Positions 47,880 to 58,569 of a DNA stretch of 64,000 nucleotides are shown in pieces. The translations under genes and the position numbers were made by a program. How positions within the stretch are numbered: the stretch's first letter is position 1; each line of letters begins with the position of its first letter. Below the pieces are notes generated by a model that worked only from the letters and a program-made list of their open reading frames with translations, did not search any database and was not told where the DNA came from. The stretch comes from Sternotherus odoratus (taxonomy: Eukaryota; Chordata; Testudines; Kinosternidae): positions 61,486,892-61,550,891 of the forward strand of contig JAVMKO010000001.1 of assembly GCA_032164245.1 (NCBI GenBank). Direction: 5' to 3'.

Positions 47880-48965
47880 TCAAGCCATAGCTTGGCAGCA
47901 CACCAACAGCCGCCGCATTAACTCTTCATGTTCCTGCTCCGTTTTGCTCACAATTAAAATGTTATGTACATACTGAACAATTCTTTCTGTTTGTAACAAT
48001 CCCTCTTTTTCCAGCATATCTCTCACTACAGTATGGAAAATTGTGGGTGCATCACAGTACCCCATTGGTAACACATTTCAACAGTATTGTATACCTTGGA
48101 ATACAAAAGCTCTTCTATACTGAGACTCAGGGTCTAAAGGTAAACTCCAAAAGCCATTTGCCACATCTAGTACAGAAAACCACTTCATGTCAGGGGTAAC
48201 TACTTCCAATAGTTCAGGGTACGCTGCCACTACAGGTGCTCCCTTTTTGGCAGTTTTATTTAACCCCAGATAGTCAATAGTTAATCTCCAAGTCCCATCA
48301 GGTTTTTTAACTGGCCAGATTGGTGCTGCGTTAGGCGCTGACCACCTTCTGATTAAATTTCTTTTTTCCAGTTCTGTAATTACTTGCCTTAACGATTCCT
48401 TTGCCTCCTGAGGTATTGGGTACTGTTTTAAAAAGGGAGGTGTAATACCCTCTAGTGTAACAGACGTTTGCATTTCACCCTTGTTTAGGGAATCTATTGC
48501 CCAAACAGATTGAATTTTACTCCACCAGCTCTCCCAGCCTTTTGGTGCTGGGGGCGGTATTTTGGGTTTTATTGCTTTTATCGTCTGTGTAGCCAGTCCC
48601 AAAGGAATTAGATTTGTATCATCGGTATCTTGTCTTACAGTGAGAGTCTGTCTAATACACATATAGGGAAAATCTAAGATCAATTCCAAATGCTTAATTG
48701 TATGCGCTCCAATTAGATTTTCTCTACCTGCAACAGCACATTTCTCCTGACTGGTATGCATTCCAAACTGGAGGGGAAGGGTTTTAACAGTATACGTTCG
48801 ATTAGTTCCACAAATCCCCTGTATTTGCACCAACTCTCCAGCTGGATAAGAATTAAAGTTATCTTTTACTATAGGAATTTCAGCCCCCGTATTCAACAAA
48901 AAATCAATTAGCCCTTCCCCGACTCGAATGCTGAAATGGGGGCACCCCCAGACATCGACTGTCAT
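47880..48965 (-). pseudogene. ERV protease and reverse transcriptase remnant
   Basis: In frame with gag. The protease region (to about residue 100) has the active-site box as LLNTGAEIP, Asn in place of the catalytic Asp. RT follows with PIWPVKKPDGTWRLTIDY and motif A FSVLDVANGFWSLPL. A TGA at about 48077 breaks the palm, and the following piece reads LPMGYCDAPTIFH. The motif C box reads YVHN where YXDD is expected, so both catalytic acidic residues are altered. A one-base frame change near 47890 leads into a short connection piece (VQYLGIRL), after which RNase H is absent. The product would be inactive as protease and as polymerase. Confidence 0.85.
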
Positions 48966-49015
48966 GGGTTGTTGAAAAATGCATTCCGAGTCGTGGGTAG
49001 GGCTGTCCTATGCCA

Positions 49016-49938
49016 CTAAATCAGTAGCGATTGGGTCGTTCAATCCTGTTGCCAGGACAGTAGCCCGAGCTACGTTCGTTACTGTTTTGTCTCTCTCCTG
49101 TTGAGATTCTTTACCAATTACACATGCTTGCAGCTGCGTTTGCAGCTTTTCAATCTCTCCCTTAAGGTCTGAATTTTTCTGTTTCAGAACTTCGAAAGGT
49201 ACTCTCGCACTCTCTCTATCACTATCTCTCGTTCTATATGATCCACGACCTCTCCAACCCCGGTCGCGACTCCGGGGGGAGTATCCAGGACCCTCTGTTC
49301 TTCACTGTCCTAACTGAGTACGCAGCTCCTTAACAGGAGTTCCTTCCTGCTGATTAACTGCTGTTTCAACTTTTGCAATCCATTTATCCCAAGCTAAATC
49401 TTTACCTTCATTCTCACACCAAGCATTCATCCAGTCTACCACAGTGGGGGGCAACGCCTCCAGAACCATTTCCTTCACATCTTCCATGTTAGCATTCACG
49501 CCTGAGAATCTAATATAGGTTTGAATCCTTTCTGCCAGTTTTGCAGGCGCTTCCTCTGGTAACTGGGCTATCCCTTTAAGGATTGCTATCTCACTAGACA
49601 ACTTAAAGTGCTTCTGCACTACGCATTCAATCATCTGTTCAACATCATCATGAAAACCAAGGGTATGACAGTTGAGGGGTCCCAACAGCATTTGTACTAG
49701 AATAGGTTCCTGCAACATGTCAATTCCGACACCTTTGAGTAACTGCTTGCCTTTATGGAGCCATGCCATAAACTCATTGAAATTGTTAGGGGGGGGGAGG
49801 GGACCCACAGCTCCGGCTAAAGCAGTCAGTTCATTAATTTTTAACGCGCTGAGCCTAGTTGTCAATCCGCTCACGCGGGGTTTTTTAGATTCATGACCCT
49901 TTTATAATGTTAGCCAATCTGTATACTTCATTGTCCAT
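49016..49938 (-). pseudogene. ERV gag remnant (capsid-like, GR-rich, coiled coil)
   Basis: A possible start ATG at 49938 opens a short frame (MDNEVYRLANIIKGS) that stops; after a frame change a capsid-like region follows (to 49302) with a weak major-homology pattern around LPEEAPAKLAERIQTYIR. A TGA at about 49301 is followed in the same frame by an Arg/Gly-rich piece (PRSRDRGWRGRGSYRTRD) and a coiled coil with leucine heptads (FEVLKQKNSDLKGEIEKLQ), up to a TAG near 49014. No CCHC zinc knuckle is visible. The distance from the primer binding site to the first ATG is only about 30 bases, so leader and matrix sequence may be deleted. Confidence 0.7.
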
Positions 49939-49968
49939 TTCCTTAAATAACTGTAAAGGGGTGTTTAC

Positions 49969-49986
49969 ATCACGTCGGGGTCACCA
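49969..49986 (-). promoter_or_regulatory. Primer binding site, tRNA-Trp
   Basis: 18 bases complementary to the 3' end of tRNA-Trp (plus strand ATCACGTCGGGGTCACCA), the primer type known from alpharetroviruses. It starts one base inside the 5' LTR. Confidence 0.9.
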
Positions 49987-49987
49987 G

Positions 49988-50774
49988 TGTTGTAGGAGAT
50001 GGTGTGGTGCTTCTGCTTTCTCCTGTTGATATCACTCGGCTGCGTGCGTGTGTTCCCTCTGTGTGCTGCCCCAGCTCTGTACAGATAGCTGACGCAGCAG
50101 ACCCGACGAGAACCCCCAATAACCACAGAGTCTTAGTAAGGTACAAAGGCACCTCGGCCAGGGTTTATTGCGACCCTGACACCCTTTCTGTTCCCAGCGG
50201 ATTTCTGAGTCCACCGGACATACAGCTAGAGGGCGCCGCTCGGCAATGGACTCAGCTCAACGGCAGGTGCGCCGTTCCCCCTTCCGAGCTGGACAAAGAC
50301 ATTCCGGTGACACATGCTTATATACAGATACAGAACAAGTTACACATCACTCCTGACGTATTTAGGTGCAACCCTTCCACGTAGCAAGGTACAACCCTCT
50401 TACGTAGTACGGTGCAGCCCCTTTACGTAGTTAGGTAACGCCTCGCACCTAGTACCTGTTGGTTTGATCAAAACAACTCTATCCATCATTTTACTCTGTC
50501 ATTGGGATGGGTCAGCCTGTTCCTTGTTATCTGAGGAATGTTCTTGGTTTATAATGTACCTTGGTACAGTGTTTATACTGAAACTTATAATGAGTATGAA
50601 TTCTTGCGTTATCAGCCCTATTCCGGCCAAGTTCTATATGTTGAAACAGCCTTTTCACTCACAGCTAGACTTTGCTTTATATTAGCAGAGGCTTGACCAT
50701 ACTTTAGTACAGGCCTCAGGCTGGGCCCTCAAGTAGGCCGTTAGCCTTTACTTACATTGCCTTTACTTACCACA
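49988..50774 (-). repeat. 5' LTR of the provirus
   Basis: Starts TGTGG and ends ACAACA on the minus strand. A TATATAAG box lies at 50317-50324 and an AATAAA poly(A) signal at 50164-50169, placing U3 above about 50290, R between the two and U5 below. Confidence 0.95.
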
Positions 50775-50779
50775 ACTAC

Positions 50780-51190
50780 ATATGGAAACTTTAACATTTG
50801 CTTATATAGAATGATGATGGAGTCTGACATTGCTGTGGACGTGCAAGGATTCAGTAGATGTTTATAGGTTTAAACCTATCTATGAGGTCAGACCAATGGG
50901 AGACCTGCCGGCACAGTTACACATGGGACAGACAAGATTGTCCATGACCATTGCAGGTTGTTGTATCCTTGCTTTGCACTGTTCATGTTTTTCACATAAA
51001 ATGTTACTTTGCTTCAAAACACTTAACAGCAACAGGACAAATCTGCCACCATCTTTCTCTGTCAGGGATTGTTGCTTCCCAGTTGCCGGGGTGGGGTCAG
51101 CCAGACATGCTTACAAGTACGACTTCAGTGTGTCTATATTGTTTGCACTGGCCACCATGAGAATGATACCTTGATTTAGCTGACCATAAA
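50780..51190. other. Non-coding sequence
   Basis: Flank of the provirus; no gene recognised. Confidence 0.4.
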
Positions 51191-51646
51191 ATGTGGCCTT
51201 GGGTATTCTCAAATCAGCCATACATGAGGTCGAGGTGTCCTTTATGTGCTCCCACCTGGAGTACGCCAGAGTTGCTGGATTTCTTGGGAGAGGAGGCTAA
51301 AATAAAGGAGCTGAGGCAGGTGTATCAGAAAGCAAGGGAGGCCAACTGTTACTCTGGTCTGGCACTGAAAACATGTCGCTTTTACAAGGAGTTACATGCC
51401 ATGCTCTCTGGAAACCCCACCTCCACCACCCAGCGCCCCTTGGAGACTGCTGGGGGACTGGAGGCAGCAGCCAGTGGAGTTAACCCTGAGGATGAAGGTG
51501 TGGACGAGGAGGTCAAGCTGGAGGAGGGTATGGGACAGGCTCGTCCTGTGGTGTGGCGAGCAAGAACCTCTTTTTGACTTCGGAGGGGTCTAGCCAGTCC
51601 CAGCAGTTTGGCTCTGGTGCACCTGAAGCCAGAGAGGAAAGCTCCG
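51191..51646 (+). pseudogene. Myb/SANT-like transposon protein remnant
   Basis: The plus-strand frame reads APTWSTPELLDFLGEEA, then KIKELRQVYQKAREANC and TCRFYKELHAMLSG, followed by an acidic linker (EDEGVDEEVKLEEG). This is the arrangement of Myb/SANT-like DNA-binding proteins that are common in turtles and derived from Harbinger-type transposons. Roughly 45 residues are missing between LLDFLGEEA and KIKELRQ, removing two helices. The end of the exon is in another frame and stops at a good donor (GGTAAGT at 51646). A broken copy, not a gene. Confidence 0.65.
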
Positions 51647-52545
51647 GTAAGTATTCATTTGCTTTGCTACTGTCCGGTTACATGGAGTAAAGCTGTCCTT
51701 TCTTTTGTTACGTGGTGCACTTGAAATAATGAACTATACTAGGTACAGTTTGCGTCTGCTTTGCATTCCCCTGTGCAACTATGCAGTGGGGGTGTTGCAG
51801 AAAAGTAGCAGTCTGGAGTCGCCAGCTTCCACACAGACATCACCACTTCTCCACCCAGAAGGCACATCTCATTTTGGTGTCCTTGCTCTTTGGTGGTGGA
51901 TGAGGCTCTGTATACAGTTCAAGGAAGGTAGCTTTGTGCCTACAAAAAAGTTCTGCAGCCACTGCTTGTCATCCCATCCCTGCATCACAATGCAATCGCG
52001 CCACTGAGTGCTTATTTCCTGAGTCCAATAGCAACGGTCCTCTGTGTGAGCTGCTCCATGAATGCCAACATCAATCTTGAATTGTTTCTTTCCATGGCAC
52101 ACAGCAGGGCAGGCACCACGGATTACTGTTAAGATTCAGCCACGTTGTGTTCGTAACCCTCATCATAAGACTGGTGAACACTGCAGGAGCCAGGCTTTCA
52201 GGCAGAGATGGTGAGCACATAGTTTACAGGAAAAGTTGAAAAATGGTGCAAAACGTAGTTGCAAGCCCGTATGAGATGGAGAAAACTGCATCATGAGCCA
52301 GTGATCCTGCTCCCATGATGGACTGCAATTCATTCCCAGGACTCCAAGCAGGAGAAGGTGGTGATTTGCACAGAGGGATAGCTACCCACATTGCACTGCT
52401 CTCTGACTGTGCTAGACACCAATGATGGATGCGCTATGTCAACACAAGGAGTACTGTGTGAACATACACAAAAGATGTCATTACAACGGCTTACAATCGG
52501 CGATGTAACTTAAGTTGACTTAGCTCTGTAATGTAGACATAGCCT
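51647..52545. mobile_element. Non-coding remainder of the Myb/SANT-bearing transposon
   Basis: Sequence continuous with the SANT remnant, ending near CTGTAATGTAGACATAGCCTT (about 52523-52543), which resembles a common turtle DNA-transposon terminus. The left terminus was not found. No transposase domain is visible. Confidence 0.4.
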
Positions 52546-52856
52546 TAATGCAGTTTAGCATCTAGAGAGGGGGCATTGAGCTGCTAATATGTAATCTGGC
52601 AGTTCTCCAGCAACACAGTTTGAGAACCGGTGGCTTAGAGTTTTACGGGTTAGGGTCTCTTTAATATTTCATTTTTGTTTACTTTAAATATCAGTGAATG
52701 GATTGGGGGAGCAATTAGGCCCCTGAAAGTGTGTTCAACTAGAGCAAATACTGACTTTTCATTTTCTAATCCTCATTTATGTGTAGACTGTGTGGATCTC
52801 ACTTGTTGATAATGCCAAGGGTTCCATGTCTGAACCAAACAGTGACAGAAACAAAG

Positions 52857-53915
52857 GAACATAAGAATGGCCATTCTGGGTCAGACCAAAGGTCCATCTA
52901 GCCCAGCGGTTCTCAAAGTTCCGAGAAGCCGCCAAATTGATTACTTCCGCATTCTGCGGCGGCTTTTCAGTGGACATGCCGAGCGTTCCCGACAGGGCTC
53001 GGTATGTCTGCCGAAAAGTTGCCAAATGCAGAAGTAATCAATTTGGTGGCTTCTCGGCGGCCACAGGGACTCGCGACCCCTCGGGAAGCACCCGGTGACC
53101 CCCCGAGGGGGTCACAACCCCCACTCTGAGAACCACTGATCTAGCCCAATATCCTGTCTTTTGACGCTGGCCTAGGACAGGTTTTTCAAAGGGAATGAAT
53201 AGAACAGATAATCATCAAGTGATCTATCCTGTCTCCCTTTCCCAGCTTCTGGCAAAAAGGCTAGGAACATCATCCCTGCCCATCTAGCTATCTTGCATGA
53301 ATTTATCTAGCTGTTTTTTGAACCCTGTTATAGTCTTGGCCTTCACAACATCCTCCGGCAAAGAGTTAAACAGGTTGACTGTGTGTTGTGTGAAGAAATA
53401 CTTCATTTGTTTTAAACCTGCTGCCTATTAATTTCATTTGATGACCCCTCATTCTTGTTTTATGAGTAAATAACTCTTCCTTATTTACTTTCTCCACACC
53501 AGTCATGATTTTATAGACCTCTATCATACCCCCAATCGTCTCTTTTCCAAGCTGAAAAGTCCCAGTCTTATTAATCTCTCATATGGAAGCTGTTCTGTAT
53601 TCCTTATAATTTTTGTTGCCATTTTCTGTACCTTTTCCAACTCCAATACAGTATATCCTTTTTGAGATGAAGTGTTCAGATCTGCACTCAGTATTCAAGG
53701 TGCAGGTAAGGTGTAGAGGCAATATGATATTTTCTGTCTTATCTATCCCTTTCTTAATGATTCCCAACATTTTGTTCACTTTTTTGACTGCTGCTGCACA
53801 TTGATTGAGTGGATGTTTTCAGAGAACTATCCACAATGACTCCAAGATCTCTTTCTTGAGTGGTAAAGCTAATTTACACCCCATCATTTTATATGGATAG
53901 CTGAAATCTGTCTGG
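52857..53915 (-). mobile_element. Antisense CR1 LINE, split by a MITE
   Basis: On the minus strand this matches the 3' part of a CR1 ORF2 and 3'UTR, including the region complementary to CTTATTTACTTTCTCCACAC and to CTCCAAGATCTCTTTCTTGA. It is a subfamily different from the two plus-strand copies, heavily mutated and without an open frame. It begins GAACATAAGAATGGCC on the plus strand and is interrupted at 52904-53138. Confidence 0.85.
52904..53138. mobile_element. hAT MITE, 235 bp, in CR1
   Basis: Ends CAGCGGTTCTCAAAGT and ACTCTGAGAACCACTG are inverted repeats; the perfect 8-bp target duplication ATCTAGCC (52896-52903 and 53139-53146) is CR1 sequence. Inside, a long imperfect palindrome (GAAGCCGCCAAATTGATTAC and its inverse about 100 bp later) makes the element a hairpin. 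Confidence 0.9.
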
Positions 53916-56395
53916 CTCAGTTGTGGGTTAATATTGATAGGACAGGCATTAGAGTTAAGAAAGGGTTTAGCCTCTACTGGATGCTTGTGAGTTGCTGCAT
54001 GCATTAATCTTACTTGTTATATCTGTATTACATTGTGTACTGTAATATCTGAGTGGCTATAATGTGAGTCTCATGACTGTATGAATCACCATACAGGAGA
54101 AGGAAATTAGTAGGAAAAGTTGCTCTCTTATGGAAATGGTTATGCCCTTCCCAAAAAAAGAAACCCATGGATATCAGCCAGGCTCCCCTGGGCTCTTACA
54201 ACTGGAAACTCCCTACCTGTGGATTGAGAAATCATTAAAAAAAGGATTATTAAAGACTCGTATTGTTGTTCTGCTCTCCTACCTGTGAAGATGAATCATT
54301 GCAGTGGACTCCTCCCATCATCTGAGTTTGCAGCTGAGAGCATGTAGCAGGAGGGAATTAAGGATCCCTACCTTGCTTGCAGGGGGCTGTGGGCAAGGAG
54401 TTTCCTAAACATAAGAAAGATCCTCAGCTGCTTAGCCTTGGGTAACCCTAAAGGACAAATAGAGCTTGATGATTATAGAAACCTTTACTACCTTTTAAAA
54501 TTTAGGGCTGTCCACATTTGCTTGCTTTAACATTGTAAATAATTCTCTAGTTTCCATTTCCTAATTACTAAATCTTCATATAGTTTATTACAGAATTGGT
54601 GGCAAGCATTGTCCTTGGTGTAAACTCTAAAGTGCAATTGACCTGGAGTAAATAACTGGTCCTTTGGGACTAGGAGTAATCTGAATATTGATGAGACTGT
54701 TGGTATTAAGGGACATTTTAACAGAGATATGCTCACCTGGTGATAACACAGACTGGGGTATCTAAGGGGACTGTCTGACTCTGTTTAAGGCTGTTAATGG
54801 GCATGAGGAGTTAGTTAGTGAAATCCAAGTTTAATACTCATGACCACTTTGGGGTTTGTGCCATCAGTCTTTTACCGTCTGCCCTCAGGTTAGAACTCAC
54901 ACTCTCATTTCACCAGTGAGAGCATCAAAAAGACTTCAACTCCCATGACAAATCAAACACATCCAAAGAGTTAGGATAACCCTCATAATAGTTCTATTGC
55001 CATACTGTGGGCTAGTCACTACCAGCATTCAGTACTTAGCTGCTGACCCATTTTTACTAGCCCTAGATTAAAATGTGTCTGTATGATTACTAATGATGAT
55101 GGAGTGAGGAATGACTGGCTTAGAGGCAAGGTGTACAATTGGCTAAACTTAATACAGATGTGCAAAAGTCATCCCATCAGCATTTTTAAGGTGTGGGACC
55201 CAAGTTGTAGGAGGAGGAGTGGGGTTATTTTGATGATCAGACATGAGGGTTGGTCCTTGTCTTGCTTTTGTCTGATTGACAGGTCCATTCCTGAGAAGAA
55301 ATTTAGACCATCCACTAATTCTTCCAAGAAATGGGAAGGTAAAGTCAAATAGCTGCCAGAAAATAGCTCCTTGCTTGAATTAATGAATCGGTATGTCAGC
55401 CAAGAAGGAATTGAACAATGAACTTCACTGCTTTGTGCATTTCAAATTCTGTCTCAGTTGTGTGATATCTTGGCAATCTCGGATACTAGAAAAGCAGAGA
55501 GACTTTAATCCTACCAACGAGCCCAGTTATGGAGTCATTAACACAGGGATCTTGAAAAGAGATGGTTAGAGACTATTAAAGATCAAATTTTCAAAGACAG
55601 AAAATACTCCTACATTGTAGTGTAAGTTACCTTTTTTGACTAGACGAAGCTCCATGTAATACATAGGCAGACAATGTTTGAGTGTGAGATTCAGACTTTG
55701 ATTTGTCTGATTTCAATTATAAAAATCCTCTCCAATCTAATTGTGGCCAGAAAACTACAGCCTTCTAAGTCCACAACGATGTCCACAGATGTCATCCTTG
55801 CCCTTTTCACTCTAAAATCAGGCTACTGTAGTGCACTCTGTATGGTACTATCATTAAAATCCATTAAGACAGTGAAGCTGGCACAGAATGCAGCAGGCCA
55901 CCAAGATCTCTTACTGAAAGCACATCACCAGGGCTCCATAATTCACAGACACTGCCTCTTGGTTTCCTGGTAGAAACAAAGGGATTTTGTTCATGTTAGT
56001 GATCTGGAACCTGTTGGTCCAAAAGTCTGCTTCTCCAACCTATGCCAGGCTGTTGCAGTTGGAATCAGCAAGGCACTTAATCTTGGTTTAGGAAAGGCAT
56101 TCTGCAAGTAGGATGCTTGACACTTTGATACATTCCCTTCCTCAGTTCAGAATAGACCAAATTTACTGGCTTTCAGAGCGATAAGCAAAACCCCAGCTTT
56201 ACAGGGAGAGTGAGATAAGGAGAGAGAAGATCTTCGAGGCAGGATGAGAGAACTTGGATGTTGTTGCTCTAATTATAAAGGTTATTTGTGTTATGGGATT
56301 GAGCTTTTAGCTCTTAATCTTTCTCCTATTATTGATTAGACATGGAAAGTATGTATCCTTTAGATGAGGAAAGAACTGTTGGTTGCAGTGGTTCT
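53916..56395. other. Non-coding sequence, about 2.5 kb
   Basis: No gene or clear transposon recognised. Short frames have no domain. Confidence 0.45.
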
Positions 56396-56602
56396 CAAAC
56401 TTTTGCATTGCTGACCTCTTTCACACAGCAAGCCTCTGAATGCAACCTCCCTTAAACATAAAAAATATGTTTTTAGTGTACAACACTATTATAAATGGAG
56501 GAGAAACCATATTTAGGGGTAGAGGGTGACAGCTGGTGACCCCCACATGTAATAACCTCACAACCCCCTAAACGGTCACAACCCCCAGTTTGAGAACACT
56601 TG
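56396..56602. mobile_element. hAT MITE, 207 bp
   Basis: Ends CAGTGGTTCTCAAACTTT and CCAGTTTGAGAACACTTG are inverted repeats of the same type as the MITE at 52904. The flanking duplication is not clear. Non-coding. Confidence 0.8.
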
Positions 56603-57673
56603 GTTTAGTTAGGGTTTGTTTGAAGTGCTGTCACCTGTTAAATGTCTAAAGTTTCTGTTTATTAATATTCTGAAGGGGAAAGTGGTTTTTTTTCTGATTA
56701 AGCACTTATTTTGCAGTTATTTAATATTTGGTGGAATAAGCAGGCACAGCTATTGTCCAGGTATAGCTGCAGTGTATTTTAAGTGTCAAAGCATGTATAA
56801 AAGACTAAGTGAGAAATAGTTTGAAACTTGGCTTCCCAAGAAACGTCTCTTCCCAGGAAAGAAACTGTTTCTCTTCTGCCTCCTCACCCCTTTCTCACTG
56901 TTTTTCCAGGGTGGGTTTTCAAATTAACTTTTTTTTTTTTTTTTTTAGCAAACACAAAACTATGCAAGTTTGTGTTGGCCTGGGCTCTCTGGCATTAATG
57001 CAGGGAAACTATGCTTTGGGAGACAGATTGTGCTGCCTTGCCTAACTCTTTTTGATAAGCTTCACTAAGCTTGCAAGACAAAAGAGTAAGTGCCAACTGA
57101 GTAAGGAGGGTTGAAATAATTACAAAGTTGGAATGTGAGGCTTTGGTCCCTGCTATAATTATCCACAGATAGAAACTTTAGACATCCAACAGGTGACCGC
57201 ACTTAAAAAGCCCTCAAACCAAAGTTATTTTTTCCCTGAAGATTACATACTTTCCGTGGCTAATCAGTAATAGCAGCAAAAAGGGGAGGTGCTGACATAA
57301 GCAAGAATAGCAGCTGATTTAATCAGCAGGGCAGCAGTTTTGTTTGTGTGTATAAGCGATTCATTAGGAATAGTTTTAAATCGTATGGTGTGTGCACCTT
57401 TGGGGCTGCTGTACATGACTACTCGATACTAAAACAAATCAGGGATTCTGAGCAGGATACAGCTGCAGCTATTTGCTACCAAATACCAGCTACTGCTCAG
57501 GCAAGTGAGACAAATGCAAAAGACACCTGCTTAATAAAGCTGACTGGAAATTTTCCAGCAGCACATTTTTGCATTGGAACATGCCCATTCGTCAAAACCA
57601 AGATGTTTTGTGGAAATCTAAATTTCAACTAATCTTCCAACAGAACATTAAAAGATTTTGAAACCTGCCTGGT
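56603..57673. other. Repeat-free single-copy-looking sequence
   Basis: About 1 kb without recognisable repeats apart from a T run at 56929-56946. A 94-codon plus-strand frame (57348-57632) has no recognisable domain. A regulatory role is possible but not shown. Confidence 0.4.
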
Positions 57674-57772
57674 CGGGTGACCAGATGTTCTGATTTTATA
57701 GGGACAGTCCTGATTTTGGGGTCTTTTTCTTATATCAGCTCCTATTACCCCCTCATCTCCTGGTTACCCTAC
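57674..57772. mobile_element. Small DNA-transposon MITE
   Basis: Starts CGGGTGACCAGATGTTCTGA and ends CTCCTGGTTACCCTAC, inverted repeats of a common turtle MITE. A larger hAT inserted exactly at its right end, so its final bases belong to that element's target duplication. Confidence 0.65.
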
Positions 57773-57774
57773 TG

Positions 57775-58561
57775 CAGGGGTGGGGAACCTTGTTTGTGCC
57801 AAGGGCCATTTGGACATTTATAATGTCCTTTGCGGGCCGCTCCCCCCCCCCCCCCCAGGAAGCCCAGGCTGGCAACGGGAGCTGAGAGCCCAGCTGGCAA
57901 GGGGCCAGCGGGGGAAACCCCAAAGCAGTGGCAGGCGGAGTGCTTAGCCCTGCACTGCTTTGAGGTTTCCCCACTGGCCCCTTGCCAGCCGGGGTCCTGC
58001 CGCCTTCCCGCTGTCAGCCTGGGGGTAGGGGGTGATGTTGCTTTACCCCCGCCCAGCCTCCCATCTAACTGCTTTTCTTCCCCCACCCCTACCTGGCCCA
58101 GCCCACCCCACTGAAGCTAACCTCCTCCCCCCTCCCAACCCAGCCTCCTGCCCCCCATGCCTGACCCACCCAGCCCAGCCTCCCCCCACCAAGCCTCCTT
58201 ACCTCCTGCACCCACACCTCGCCCACCCCGGCCTCCCCCCCCCCCATTGACAGTCAACTCCCCGCGACGCCGGCGGCCCCCCCCAGGTTCGAGCCGCCCC
58301 CGCCTGGCGACCCACGCGCATCCCTGGTCGGCGGCTCCCCCAGGCGCTTGCCAGCCCCAGCATGGAGCCACGCCCGCCTGCCAGCCGGAGCGCAGAGCCG
58401 CCCCCGCGCGTCCCTGGCCGGCGGGAGGGGGGGGTGGCTCCGCGTTCGGCGAAGGGGCCGGGAAGCGCCTGGGGGAGCCGCCGGCCAGGGACGCGCGCGG
58501 GCTGGACGGAAGGTTTTGGCGGGCCGTATAAGGCCCGCGGGCCGGAGGTTCCCCACCCCTG
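57775..58561. mobile_element. hAT element, 787 bp, GC-rich
   Basis: Ends CAGGGGTGGGGAACCT and AGGTTCCCCACCCCTG are perfect 16-bp inverted repeats. The 8-bp target duplication CCCTACTG is perfect (57767-57774 and 58562-58569). It holds a palindromic core (57858-57997) also found in the Tigger-like element at 40850-41213, then a C-rich stretch and a GC-rich 3' part with CGCCCGCCTGCC-type modules. No transposase. Confidence 0.95.
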
Positions 58562-58569
58562 CCCTACTG

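Larger units (their letters stand above)
44708..50774 (-). mobile_element. Endogenous retrovirus, complete ends, internally deleted
   Basis: A 6067-bp provirus in minus orientation with two 787-bp LTRs that I read as identical, a perfect 5-bp target duplication ACTAC (44703-44707 and 50775-50779), a tRNA-Trp primer binding site and a polypurine tract. Remnants in order are gag, protease/RT, integrase C-terminus and an env-position frame. RNase H and the integrase zinc and catalytic domains are missing. Stops and frameshifts interrupt every gene, so it is non-coding for active virus. RT motifs and the 5-bp duplication lean towards a class III-like or unclassified lineage; not settled. Confidence 0.95.

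Noticed and set aside
57348..57632. 94-codon plus-strand frame in repeat-free sequence
   Set aside because: No similarity to a known family; length compatible with chance in this amount of DNA.
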